DNA from: Chryseobacterium paridis
Lineage (GTDB): Bacteria; Bacteroidota; Bacteroidia; Flavobacteriales; Weeksellaceae
Reading direction: 5' to 3'
Length of the DNA: 64,000 nucleotides
Assembly (NCBI RefSeq): GCF_016595215.1
Contig: NZ_JAENHK010000010.1
Span: forward strand, 2,279,390 to 2,343,389
A program made the position numbers and the translations under genes. The notes below the pieces were generated by a model. It had not been told where the DNA came from, did no database searches, and worked only from the letters and a program-made list of their open reading frames with translations. Positions 25,517-33,239 of this stretch are shown here, piece after piece; position 1 is the stretch's first letter; every line of letters begins with the position of its first letter.

Positions 25517-26197
25517 ATGAAAATAAGTTTACAAATATTATTTTTTCTAATTTATAATGTGCTGTATTCGCAAAATACTATCCCTAAATTACTTGAACAT
25601 ATAAATAATAAAGCAAAATTTTATAAATCAAACGAAAAAAATTCCTGGGAAAGGGAGCCTATTTATATGGGAAACAACCAAGAGGAAGTCATTAATAAAT
25701 TTGAAAATAATAGACTTATATCAATTGGAAATCATTCCGAAAATACATGTGATAAAGGTTATATAAAAAGAGAGAAGAATTCTTTTAAAAATGCATTTGA
25801 AGGTAATGTTAATATTTTCGTTGATACAAATCAAAAAATAAAATTTTCAAAAGTTGTTTATCATAAAAAGGGGTTAAATACCTTTGATTTTTTTTATGCC
25901 AATCCTGTAATTTTGACTAATAATGATTCACAGGATGTTCAAATTGGATATGGATACTATATTCCCTTAATAATGCAAGCACAAAATGAAAAAGGAGAGT
26001 GGAAAGATATCGAAAATTATTACTTTGCTGATTGTGGCACCTGCTTAAGTATGATTTATTTTAAACCTAATGAAATCACAATTACAACTTCAGTAATTTA
26101 TGATGGTAATTATGAAACTAAATTACGATTAAGACTTGGTGAAAATAATTTTTCAAATGTATTTACTGGAAGAATAAATAGGCTACAATTAGAATAA
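25517..26197 (+). CDS. Exported protein of unknown function
   Basis: 226 residues from the ATG at 25517, which begins a clean signal peptide (MKISLQILFFLIYNVLYSQ); an earlier in-frame ATG at 25469 would put 16 unneeded residues before it. The mature protein is rich in Asn and Lys, with DCGTCLSMIYF near the end holding two close cysteines. I recognise no family. It follows the lipoprotein gene on the same strand. Confidence 0.6.
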   Translation: MKISLQILFFLIYNVLYSQNTIPKLLEHINNKAKFYKSNEKNSWEREPIYMGNNQEEVINKFENNRLISIGNHSENTCDKGYIKREKNSFKNAFEGNVNIFVDTNQKIKFSKVVYHKKGLNTFDFFYANPVILTNNDSQDVQIGYGYYIPLIMQAQNEKGEWKDIENYYFADCGTCLSMIYFKPNEITITTSVIYDGNYETKLRLRLGENNFSNVFTGRINRLQLE

Positions 26198-26200
26198 ATA

Positions 26201-26227
26201 TCCCCTCCGCTGAAGTCTCTGACTTTG
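26201..26227. repeat. Hairpin-rich dispersed repeat, degenerate copy 2
   Basis: TCCCCTCCGCTG-AAGTCTC-TGACTTTG aligns with the left half of the copy at 21752-21784 after small gaps. It lies 4 bases past the preceding stop codon. Confidence 0.45.
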
Positions 26228-26314
26228 TATACATAATAAAAAACCTTCATAGAACACACTCCGAATTCATAAATACAAAAAACTGAAAAAGAAAAAATTA
26301 ATACACAAACCATA

Positions 26315-26854
26315 ATGTTCTATAGCATCAAATTGACAAATACAAAGCTAAAGTCCAGACTTCTCCTCAACCCCATTTTAGTTTTATTAATTCTCTTGTC
26401 TTGCAATTCACAGAGAAATTTAGAGGGAACCTATAGATCAAACAAAGCGGTGCTAGGCTTTTTCGTCACTACGGTCGAATTAAATAATAATGATAAGTTT
26501 AATTATGAATTTTCTGGGGATCTTCAGCACACAGAACTTTCTGGAATTTATAAAGTAATAGGTAATAGTCTATATTTAAAATTTAATAAAAACAAAAATG
26601 AAATAGAATCTACAAATGATTCATTAACAATATCCTATATACTATCCGGTAACTATCACAATTATGATTTAAAAAATGAAAGTGGTATCAATTACCATTT
26701 AAAGTACAAAATACAAGGAAATAGGCTATTTGCCTATAACGCTAAAACCGGTAATCTAATAAAAAAATCAAAAATATATACTAAGCAAAGAAGGTTCTTG
26801 TTTTTTGGTACAAAATGGAAAAATGAAAAAAGTTATCTTAAGAAAATTAAATAA
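26315..26854 (+). CDS. Lipoprotein of unknown function
   Basis: 179 residues. A lipobox LLSC follows a hydrophobic stretch (LNPILVLLILLSC), so lipidation is expected at about Cys30; a later ATG start is not available, and the first 20 residues are unusually long for a signal n-region. The mature part begins with LEGTYRSNKAVLGFFVTTVELNNNDKFNYEFSGDL, a lipocalin-like or META-like beta pattern. The last third is lysine-rich. No family assigned. Confidence 0.6.
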   Translation: MFYSIKLTNTKLKSRLLLNPILVLLILLSCNSQRNLEGTYRSNKAVLGFFVTTVELNNNDKFNYEFSGDLQHTELSGIYKVIGNSLYLKFNKNKNEIESTNDSLTISYILSGNYHNYDLKNESGINYHLKYKIQGNRLFAYNAKTGNLIKKSKIYTKQRRFLFFGTKWKNEKSYLKKIK

Positions 26855-26897
26855 AAATACCTTGAATACAACTTATATGATGCCAGTATTTAATAGT

Positions 26898-26930
26898 AAA
26901 ACCCATTCTACAGAAACAGAATGGGTTTTT
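26898..26930 (+). terminator. Intrinsic terminator
   Basis: AAAACCCATTCT, 8-nt loop, AGAATGGGTTTTT. Twelve paired bases; it closes the exported-protein run before the MarR gene. Confidence 0.85.
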
Positions 26931-26982
26931 ATTCAATAAAATATTTTATCTTTGTTGCTAAGATATTTATCAACTAAGTATT

Positions 26983-27438
26983 ATGGAAATCACTGAAGAT
27001 GTCATTAAACTGAGAAAACTAAGTCAACAATTTGCTTATACTTCCATTCAGATGCATGAAAGCATTGGCAGAAAAATAGGACTGAGCGGAACGGATCATA
27101 AATATTTAGGCTTTCTCCTGCAAAAAGGATCAATGACGGCTGGTGAGCTTTCTATTATCACAGGCCTTACCACAGGAGCTGTAACAGGCTTGATCGACAG
27201 GTTTGAAGCAAAAAAGCTCGTAAGCCGACAAGCAGATAAGAATGACAGACGAAAAATAATTATCGTTCCCGATAATGCCAGGATAGCCCAATTAATTATT
27301 CCTTATTATCAAGACTTTCAAGATAATACAGATCATCTATTTGCTTCTTTTTCAAACGAAGAATTAAAAACATTAGAAAAGTATTTCCGAAATGCTATGG
27401 AAATCATGAACGCCAAAATCGAAAAAACCAACCAATAG
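26983..27438 (+). CDS. MarR family transcriptional regulator
   Basis: 151 residues, winged helix-turn-helix of MarR type: KYLGFLLQKGSMTAGELSIITGLTTGAVTGLIDRFEAKKLVSRQADKNDRRK, including the DxRxxxI wing. A -7 box TATCTTTG lies at 26947-26954, 28 bases ahead of the start. It is 16 bases upstream of a rifampin ADP-ribosyltransferase gene and very likely co-transcribed, so it may control that gene in response to a drug or phenolic ligand. Confidence 0.9.
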   Translation: MEITEDVIKLRKLSQQFAYTSIQMHESIGRKIGLSGTDHKYLGFLLQKGSMTAGELSIITGLTTGAVTGLIDRFEAKKLVSRQADKNDRRKIIIVPDNARIAQLIIPYYQDFQDNTDHLFASFSNEELKTLEKYFRNAMEIMNAKIEKTNQ

Positions 27439-27454
27439 CCTTAAAAATATTACA

Positions 27455-27889
27455 ATGGAAAATAATAAAAATGAACGTACTGGTGACATTTTGGATAACG
27501 GACCATTTTATCATGGGACAAAAGCAGATTTACAAATCGGAGACCTGTTAACCGCAGGTTTTGGATCTAATTATTATCCAGAAATAATCATGAATCATAT
27601 CTACTTTACCGCTCTAAAAAATGGTGCCGGACTTGCTGCTGCATTAGCTCAAGGAGAAGGCAATGAGAGGATATACATCGTTGAGCCTACCGGAGATTAT
27701 GAAAATGACCCTAATGTAACCGACAAAAAGTTTCCCGGAAACCCTACCCGATCTTATCGCAGTAAAGAACCTCTAAAAATCGTTGGTGAAGTCACAGAAT
27801 GGATCAAATTAACCGATGACGAAATTCAAAGATGGAAAGAGAATCTGAAAAAGATACGAGAGAATCCTAATGCTGAAATTATAAATTAA
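27455..27889 (+). CDS. arr: NAD+-rifampin ADP-ribosyltransferase (Arr)
   Basis: 144 residues, the usual Arr size. FYHGTKADLQIGDLLTAGFGSNY, NHIYFTALKNGAGLAAALAQGEGNERIYIVEPTG, DPNVTDKKFPGNPTRSYRS and EPLKIVGEV are characteristic; the His in YHGT, the Tyr in IYF and the late Asp are the expected NAD-binding/catalytic elements. Arr transfers ADP-ribose from NAD+ to the C23 hydroxyl of rifamycins, inactivating them in the cytoplasm. It is the second gene after a MarR regulator. Resistance is a prediction from family, not shown here. Confidence 0.93.
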   Translation: MENNKNERTGDILDNGPFYHGTKADLQIGDLLTAGFGSNYYPEIIMNHIYFTALKNGAGLAAALAQGEGNERIYIVEPTGDYENDPNVTDKKFPGNPTRSYRSKEPLKIVGEVTEWIKLTDDEIQRWKENLKKIRENPNAEIIN

Positions 27890-27916
27890 TATTGGATTTC
27901 TGTCTATATAGAGCAG

Positions 27917-28324
27917 CTATTTGATTTTCGACTTTAACAGCTGATTCAGCTCCTGAATGACAGCAGCTTTGTCTTTCTTTATCTTTGTTCCCAACTCTTT
28001 TCGCGGACAGTTGGCATTATATTTTGCTCCCCAATCCATCATTTCAATAACAATGGGTAAAAGATCAGCACCTTTCTCTGTTAGACTGTATATAAACTTG
28101 GACTTGTTAAGTGGCGATACTTCTTTAATCAAAATTTTCTCAGCCTCCAGGATACCAAGCCTGTTGACCAGGATATTGGATGCAATACGTTCTTCTGAAT
28201 GTAGAAATTCACTGTAGGACATTTTGCCTCTCAGCATAATATCTCTGATTATTAAAAGGGTCCATTTGTCTCCGAATATATCTAGAGAACAGCTGATTGG
28301 GCAATCTGATCTTTGTTTATCCAT
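27917..28324 (-). CDS. HxlR family transcriptional regulator
   Basis: 135 residues from the ATG at 28324; the frame stays open upstream, but the added residues are the translated operator. CPISCSLDIFGDKWTLLIIRDIMLRGKMSYSEFL is the HxlR signature with its N-terminal Cys (a redox or aldehyde sensor in some members), followed by the wing SKFIYSLTEKGADLLPIV. It is divergent from the NTF2-like gene at 28414, and two copies of one palindromic motif lie between them, so it probably represses itself and that gene. Confidence 0.9.
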   Translation of the reverse strand: MDKQRSDCPISCSLDIFGDKWTLLIIRDIMLRGKMSYSEFLHSEERIASNILVNRLGILEAEKILIKEVSPLNKSKFIYSLTEKGADLLPIVIEMMDWGAKYNANCPRKELGTKIKKDKAAVIQELNQLLKSKIK

Positions 28325-28331
28325 AAGAAAT

Positions 28332-28356
28332 AAGTTATTGCAAAACGCAATAACTT
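28332..28356. promoter_or_regulatory. HxlR operator, proximal copy
   Basis: AAGTTATTGC-AAAAC-GCAATAACTT, perfect 10-bp arms; core TTGCAAAACGCAA. It lies just upstream of the HxlR start, where a bound repressor would block the gene. Confidence 0.6.
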
Positions 28357-28359
28357 TTA

Positions 28360-28394
28360 TATATTTGTTGTTGCAATATGCAACAACAAATATA
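28360..28394. promoter_or_regulatory. HxlR operator and overlapping divergent -7 boxes
   Basis: A perfect palindrome with 16-bp arms around ATA. Its core TTGCAATATGCAA repeats the motif at 28332-28356. Its two ends are TATATTTG on the plus strand (28360-28367) and on the minus strand (28394-28387), so both divergent promoters sit inside the operator. Confidence 0.65.
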
Positions 28395-28413
28395 ACCACA
28401 AAATTTTAATAAA

Positions 28414-28794
28414 ATGAATGATCAAACAACTACAAGACAACTTCTTGAAACCTACTACAAAGGATTTGCTGAAAAAGCAAATTGGGAAAGTACAATAGCC
28501 GATGACTTTGAATACATTGGCGGTGATATGAACAACACATCTCCTGTTGTTGGAAAACAAGCTTATATTGAAATTATAAAACGATTTTCTCAACGCTTTG
28601 AGACGATGAAAGTGAGCCAAATGATCGTTGAAGAAGATAAAGCAAGTGTTATTGGAAATTACGATTTCCAATTCCCGAATGGTTTTAAAATTAATGGTAA
28701 TGTTTCTGAAAACTGGACCGTAAAAAATGGTAAGTTGCAATCATTAACACTGTATTTTGATACGCTCACTTTTATGAACAATTTAAAACCATAA
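28414..28794 (+). CDS. NTF2/SnoaL-like protein
   Basis: 126 residues. Helical start (TTRQLLETYYKGFAEKANWESTIADDFEYIGG) followed by the beta-sheet half typical of nuclear transport factor 2-like or SnoaL-like proteins (VGKQAYIEIIKRFSQRFETMKVSQMIVEEDKASVIGNYDF). Small-molecule binding or isomerase roles are known in the fold; no substrate can be named. Expression is probably controlled by the divergent HxlR regulator. Confidence 0.82.
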   Translation: MNDQTTTRQLLETYYKGFAEKANWESTIADDFEYIGGDMNNTSPVVGKQAYIEIIKRFSQRFETMKVSQMIVEEDKASVIGNYDFQFPNGFKINGNVSENWTVKNGKLQSLTLYFDTLTFMNNLKP

Positions 28795-28867
28795 TTCCTG
28801 TATAACCTACCTAATAAATTCAATCCAAATAAAATTAGAAGACTACATCTATAGTTTATCTAGTCTG

Positions 28868-28897
28868 AACCGTTCTCATTTTCAGAACGGTTTTTTG
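28868..28897 (+). terminator. Intrinsic terminator
   Basis: AACCGTTCT, 7-nt loop, AGAACGGTT followed by TTTTG. It separates the NTF2-like gene from the VOC gene. Confidence 0.85.
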
Positions 28898-28925
28898 TTA
28901 TCTTTACGATTATTAAAATGAATCA

Positions 28926-29303
28926 ATGAACGTAAAATTTGACACCTTAATACTCTATGTTCAAAATATTGAATTAGCTAAACAATTCTACACCGAAAAT
29001 TTTAATTTAACGGTCATTGAAGAAGATCCTATTTGGGTATTGCTAAATGCAGGAACAGTTCATATTGGCTTTCATAAAATTGGAGATCAATATCTCAAAG
29101 AAATGGATGCAGGTCACCAGTTTGATAACAACACCAAAATAGTTTTTGAAATAGATGCAGATATCGAATGGGCAAGGAATGAACTTCTTTCAAAAAACGT
29201 TCAGATGAGAGAAATCAAAACATTTGCAAACTATGATTTTTGGTTGTGTGACGGAACAGATCCTGAGGGAAATGTATTTCAATTGAAGAGTAAAAAACAA
29301 TAG
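28926..29303 (+). CDS. VOC (glyoxalase/dioxygenase superfamily) protein
   Basis: 125 residues with the VOC beta-alpha-beta-beta-beta pattern: FDTLILYVQNIELAKQFYTENFNLTVIEEDPIWVLLNAGTVHIGFH and a late FWLCDGTDPEGNVFQLKS. Such proteins bind metals or drugs (bleomycin-type binding, glyoxalase I). The final DPEGN...Q block is the usual metal-site end, but the full ligand set is not obvious. Monocistronic between two hairpins. Confidence 0.85.
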   Translation: MNVKFDTLILYVQNIELAKQFYTENFNLTVIEEDPIWVLLNAGTVHIGFHKIGDQYLKEMDAGHQFDNNTKIVFEIDADIEWARNELLSKNVQMREIKTFANYDFWLCDGTDPEGNVFQLKSKKQ

Positions 29304-29338
29304 CGATTAAAAAAACTTTACCATAAAACTCGCATAAA

Positions 29339-29875
29339 ATGAAAACAACAATTGCGATAAGCTGTATAATCCTGATGTTAGTTTTCTTTAACTATCCTGC
29401 TTTCGACAGCGAAGGAATATCCTATCTCATTATTTTTTCTTGTTTCGTTGTTCTTTGCTTTTCTAGTGCTAAACTATATACTTCCAATGATAAGGAGGAT
29501 TATGATTCCGTTGAGAAAAAAGGTAATCAATTAGAAAAGTTTGACGGAGATTTTCAATATACAAGTAATGGATTTTACAATAAACAAAAAAAGCCATTGG
29601 AACTTATCAAATGGGATGAAATTGTTTCTGTCCATGCGTTCAGTATTCCTGTGTTAGGTGATGACAAACAATCCGGTCTGGAAATAATTACCGACAAAGG
29701 TCATTACGAATTCGACAGAGACGCACCTGGAATTGAAAAATTAACAAATCAACTTTATGACCACCTTCCAGATTGGAACTTAAATGCTCCGACTATAAGA
29801 GTTAATAATTATGGGCTCGAAAAAACGAAACTATACGAAAGAAATGATGTTGAAAGGGGCGAAACCGAAGGATAA
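29339..29875 (+). CDS. Membrane-anchored protein of unknown function
   Basis: 178 residues. Two adjacent hydrophobic segments at residues 4-18 and 28-45, then a soluble domain: LELIKWDEIVSVHAF, LEIITDKGHYEFDRDAPGIEKL, YDHLPDW. The WDEI...S...ITDKG layout recalls bacterial PH-like domains that sit on short membrane anchors, but I cannot name a family. The C-terminus is charged. It lies 35 bases after the VOC gene. Confidence 0.6.
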   Translation: MKTTIAISCIILMLVFFNYPAFDSEGISYLIIFSCFVVLCFSSAKLYTSNDKEDYDSVEKKGNQLEKFDGDFQYTSNGFYNKQKKPLELIKWDEIVSVHAFSIPVLGDDKQSGLEIITDKGHYEFDRDAPGIEKLTNQLYDHLPDWNLNAPTIRVNNYGLEKTKLYERNDVERGETEG

Positions 29876-29906
29876 GCAATAACAGCTTCTCAATTATAAA
29901 CAAGAA

Positions 29907-29938
29907 AGCCGATGATTTCAAAAGTCATCGGCTTTTTT
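29907..29938 (+). terminator. Intrinsic terminator
   Basis: AGCCGATGA, 9-nt loop, TCATCGGCT followed by TTTTT. Confidence 0.85.
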
Positions 29939-29984
29939 CATGTATATTTGAAAACGTCAGTGAATCATTACAAACCAAGCCACC

Positions 29985-30566
29985 ATGAAATATATAGTAA
30001 TACTATTAGTCATCTTGTCACAAATCTCCTGCGAAAGCAAAGAGGAAAAGAAACAAAGGATCTTTAAGGAATTCGAGAAAGAAGCTAAAGCCATAAGAAA
30101 AAATCAGATTGATTTATTTGTGAATGCCAAGCCTAAATATTTTTCAGCTAAAACAATCAATGGTTCTGTTTTCAACTCTCAGGATTATAAAGGCAAAAAT
30201 CTTGTCATTTTCATTTATGATAAAGCTTATCTGAAAAAAAGTGATTCTTACAATATGGCTGAGGAATTCAATGCATTGTACACCGAATTTAAAAATGAAG
30301 CCCATTTCATTGGGATTGTAGAAGGATTTGTAGAAAATGATAAAGCACTAAAGGACTATCTGAGTCATTCAACCGTTCTGTTTGATCAAATTGATAATAC
30401 CAAATCTTATAACAAATCAGAAAAATTAAATTATAATATATTTTGCAGCCCTGCAAAAATCCTCATCGACATCAATGGAAAGGTCATTCATTCTTCTTGC
30501 GGCGGTGGTAACAATATGATAATCGGACAAAAACTTGACAGTATAAAATCTGCCACCAACAAATAA
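29985..30566 (+). CDS. Lipoprotein with a thioredoxin-like domain lacking CxxC
   Basis: 193 residues; signal ending QISC gives a lipid-anchored Cys at residue 16. From residue 50 the layout is TlpA/AhpC-like: FSAKTINGSVFNSQDYKGKNLVIFIYDKAYLKKSDSY, FKNEAHFIGIVEGF and CSPAKILIDINGKVIH. The place where CxxC should stand reads YDKAYLKKS, so it cannot act as a normal disulphide oxidoreductase. A -7 box TATATTTG is at 29943-29950, 35 bases before the start. Function unknown; a non-catalytic or peroxidase-derived role is possible. Confidence 0.7.
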   Translation: MKYIVILLVILSQISCESKEEKKQRIFKEFEKEAKAIRKNQIDLFVNAKPKYFSAKTINGSVFNSQDYKGKNLVIFIYDKAYLKKSDSYNMAEEFNALYTEFKNEAHFIGIVEGFVENDKALKDYLSHSTVLFDQIDNTKSYNKSEKLNYNIFCSPAKILIDINGKVIHSSCGGGNNMIIGQKLDSIKSATNK

Positions 30567-30579
30567 AATATTTTTAATA

Positions 30580-31125
30580 ATGAAAAAAGTAATATTAGAT
30601 TTAGCAACTACTCTGGACGGATTTATTGAAGGCCCCAATGGGGAAATCGATTGGTGTATTATGGATGATGATATGGATTTTGATGGTTTCCTGTCAAATA
30701 TTGATACCATTTTTTACGGAAGAGTAAGCTATGACGCATGGGGAAATTATCAGCCTGATGACAATGCAACTCCAGAAGAACAAAACCTTTGGAAAGCTGT
30801 TCATTCAAAAAATAAGTTTGTATTTTCAAGTCAAAACAGAGAAGATGAAAACGCTGTTTTTATTAATACAGACTTGCCTACAAAAGTTTCAGAAATAAAA
30901 AATCAGGAAGGAAAAGATATTTGGTTATATGGCGGAGCAAGTCTTATTAAAACTTTTATTCAGCATAATTTGATTGATGTGTATCGAGTATCTGTTCATC
31001 CAATTGCTTTAGGAGATGGAAAGCCCTTATTTGAAGATTTGAAAGAAAGACTACCATTAAAACTCATAAAGACCAATGTTTTCAAATCAGGAGTAGTACA
31101 GCTTATTTATGAACCCGTAAAATAA
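30580..31125 (+). CDS. Dihydrofolate reductase-like (RibD C-terminal domain) protein
   Basis: 181 residues. KVILDLATTLDGFIEGPNGEIDWC is the standard start of the RibD_C/YyaP-YwjB group, followed by TIFYGRVSYDAW and the NADPH-site IWLYGGASLIKTFIQHNLIDVYRVSVHPIALG. These proteins share the dihydrofolate reductase fold and probably reduce a small molecule with NADPH; the true substrate is unknown. It lies 13 bases after the lipoprotein gene and 4 bases before the DUF2200 gene, so co-transcription is likely. Confidence 0.88.
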   Translation: MKKVILDLATTLDGFIEGPNGEIDWCIMDDDMDFDGFLSNIDTIFYGRVSYDAWGNYQPDDNATPEEQNLWKAVHSKNKFVFSSQNREDENAVFINTDLPTKVSEIKNQEGKDIWLYGGASLIKTFIQHNLIDVYRVSVHPIALGDGKPLFEDLKERLPLKLIKTNVFKSGVVQLIYEPVK

Positions 31126-31129
31126 AAAT

Positions 31130-31489
31130 ATGCAAAACACAAATTACGAAAGGGTTTACAATATGTCGTTCGCCGGGGTTTATCCTCATTATATTACCAA
31201 AGTAGAAAAGAAAGGGCGTACAAAAGATGAAGTCCATGAAATTATTTTTTGGTTGACGGGTTATGCTGAAAAAGATCTTCAGGAAATACTGAATAATAAA
31301 ACCAATTTTAGAAATTTCTTTGAACAGGCTCCTCAGATAAATCCTAATGTTTCCTTGATAAAAGGAGTCATTTGCGGATATCGCGTGGAAGAAATTGAAG
31401 ATGAATTGATGAGAAATATTCGTTATCTTGATAAATTGATTGATGAACTCGCCAAGAGAAAGTCTATGGATCAAATTCTCAGAAAATAA
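31130..31489 (+). CDS. DUF2200 family protein
   Basis: 119 residues. ERVYNMSFAGVYPHYITKVEKKGRTKDEVHEIIFWLTGY and INPNVSLIKGVICGYRVEEIEDELMRNIRYLDKLIDELAKRK match the DUF2200 family, small cytoplasmic proteins of unknown role found in many bacteria. It follows the RibD_C-like gene by 4 bases. No transmembrane or export signal. Confidence 0.85.
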   Translation: MQNTNYERVYNMSFAGVYPHYITKVEKKGRTKDEVHEIIFWLTGYAEKDLQEILNNKTNFRNFFEQAPQINPNVSLIKGVICGYRVEEIEDELMRNIRYLDKLIDELAKRKSMDQILRK

Positions 31490-31556
31490 TCACCCTCCTA
31501 TTTTCAACTTCTTTTTATTTCCAGCACAAAAATTTTAGTACCAGTTTTAAATAATA

Positions 31557-31564
31557 TATATTTG
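31557..31564 (+). promoter_or_regulatory. -7 box of the TetR gene
   Basis: TATATTTG, immediately followed by the TetR-type palindrome. The predicted transcript start falls inside the palindrome, so a bound repressor would block initiation. Confidence 0.5.
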
Positions 31565-31602
31565 CATTTATAATTAAATGAATATTCATTTAATTATAAA
31601 TG
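31565..31602. promoter_or_regulatory. 38-bp perfect palindrome, probable TetR operator
   Basis: Nineteen-base arms with no spacer, centred on ATGAATATTCAT, a core common to AcrR/TetR-type operators. The right end is the ATG at 31600. If transcription starts around 31570 the palindrome would also fold in the mRNA, which makes the later in-frame ATG at 31621 the more likely start. Confidence 0.7.
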
Positions 31603-31620
31603 ACTCATAATAAAGTATAT

Positions 31621-32232
31621 ATGCGTAACCGAGATCTCAACAAAGAAAATATAATAAAGCAAAAGGCTATTGAAATCATTGTAAAAGATGGATTAGATGG
31701 TTTTACGATCAGCAAATTAGCGAAGGCCTGCAATGTTTCTGTAGGTACACCTTACGTATATTATAAAGATAAAGATGACCTCATTATCAAACTTGTTATC
31801 GAAGAAGGAAATAGAATGGAAACCCTCATCAATGAAGGATTCGATCCAAAATCCAGTCTGGAAGAAGGGTTGCGCGTACAATGGACAAACAGATACAACT
31901 ATGCTATTAAAAACCCTTTGCTCCTACCCTTCTTTGAGCAGATTAATAACTCTCATTACAGTCAACAATTTGCTCAAATGTTTAATGAGAAACCGGGAAT
32001 GTTTATGAGTGAATTTAAAAATAACCTTTTGAACTTTATTTCAAATACAATACAGAGGGGAGAGATTGATGATACCCCATTTGAAATTTACTGGTCAATT
32101 GCATTCGCTCCTCTGTATAATTTACTACGTTTTCATCAACAGGGAAAAAGTATCAGCGGATTACCTTTTGCCCTCACAGATGAAATGGTATGGACAACCT
32201 TCCATAAAGTGTGTAAAGCTTTAAAAAAATAA
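31621..32232 (+). CDS. TetR/AcrR family transcriptional regulator
   Basis: 203 residues from the ATG at 31621 (an ATG at 31600 would add seven residues but lies inside the operator palindrome). The N-terminal helix-turn-helix is clear: KQKAIEIIVKDGLDGFTISKLAKACNVSVGTPYVYYKDKDDLI. The ligand-binding C-terminal domain is helical and divergent. It is followed after 20 bases by an esterase gene, which is a probable target together with itself. Confidence 0.9.
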   Translation: MRNRDLNKENIIKQKAIEIIVKDGLDGFTISKLAKACNVSVGTPYVYYKDKDDLIIKLVIEEGNRMETLINEGFDPKSSLEEGLRVQWTNRYNYAIKNPLLLPFFEQINNSHYSQQFAQMFNEKPGMFMSEFKNNLLNFISNTIQRGEIDDTPFEIYWSIAFAPLYNLLRFHQQGKSISGLPFALTDEMVWTTFHKVCKALKK

Positions 32233-32252
32233 TTAAATCAAATAATAATACA

Positions 32253-33098
32253 ATGACACATTCATTTTTAATGATAGGTCAGTCTAATATGGCCGGACGT
32301 GGATTCTTAAAAGATGTCCCTCCAATCCTTGACGAAAAAATTAAAATGCTAAGAAACGGGAGATGGCAAATGATGGCAGAACCTATTAATTTTGACAGAC
32401 CCACTTCAGGAATCAGCCTGGCAGCAACATTTGCTTCATCGTGGCGGTTATTCCATAATCAGGAAGATGATATCGGATTGATTCCATGTGCTGATGGCGG
32501 AACAAGCCTGGATGACTGGTCGGTAGAGGGAGCATTATTTCAAAATGCTATTTTTCAAGCTAAAGCAGCACAAAAAATCAGCACATTAAGTGGCATTCTT
32601 TGGCATCAGGGGGAAAGCGACAGTAATGGACAAAAACATCGTCTGTATATACAAAAGCTCAACCACATCATTCAAACATTAAGACAAGAACTGAACACAC
32701 CCGATATTCCATTAATCATCGGAGGACTGGGTAGTTTTTTACAAGATGGAATCTATGGGCAATATTTTAATGAACATAAAGAAGTAGATACAGCATTACA
32801 AGAGTTTGCAAAAGATAATGAACATTGCTTTTTTGTTTCTACTGAGGGATTGACTGCTAATCCTGACAATATTCACTTTGATGCTGTTTCACAAAGAAAA
32901 TTCGGGATCAGATATTTTAGAGCGTTCGAACAAAAAACAGATATCTTAGGAGCATTAGCCGATGAAGACCACATTGTAGAAATCATCAATAACCGTCCAT
33001 TAACGAAAAATGAGAAAAATGAAATGCTTCAATATCAGTTGGCAATGGGAATAATAACGACAGAAGAATTTCAAACCCAATTAGCGATCATCCATTGA
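32253..33098 (+). CDS. SASA-domain carbohydrate esterase (sialate O-acetylesterase-like)
   Basis: 281 residues. The SGNH-like serine block FLMIGQSNMAGRG opens the protein; GLIPCADGGTSLDDW and WHQGESDS (the third block) follow, and NIHFDAVSQRKFG carries the catalytic Asp/His near residue 210. The family (DUF303/SASA) removes acetyl groups from sugars such as sialic acid or xylan. There is no signal peptide, so it should act in the cytoplasm. The C-terminal ~50 residues (LTKNEKNEMLQYQLAMGIITTEEF) form a small extra helical part. Probably regulated by the TetR protein just upstream. Confidence 0.83.
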   Translation: MTHSFLMIGQSNMAGRGFLKDVPPILDEKIKMLRNGRWQMMAEPINFDRPTSGISLAATFASSWRLFHNQEDDIGLIPCADGGTSLDDWSVEGALFQNAIFQAKAAQKISTLSGILWHQGESDSNGQKHRLYIQKLNHIIQTLRQELNTPDIPLIIGGLGSFLQDGIYGQYFNEHKEVDTALQEFAKDNEHCFFVSTEGLTANPDNIHFDAVSQRKFGIRYFRAFEQKTDILGALADEDHIVEIINNRPLTKNEKNEMLQYQLAMGIITTEEFQTQLAIIH

Positions 33099-33127
33099 TC
33101 AGAACTTTTTCTTTATCTGATATAGTA

Positions 33128-33158
33128 AAACCGGTCTTTTTTTAGTCCGGTTTTTATT
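33128..33158 (+). terminator. Intrinsic terminator
   Basis: AAACCGG, 12-nt T-rich loop, CCGGTTTTTATTTT. Confidence 0.75.
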
Positions 33159-33239
33159 TTGTAAAATCGAATGGGTATTTTACTTATTTTTATCCTGTTA
33201 TAATTATTATAATACATTAAAAAAACAAAATTGATCATT

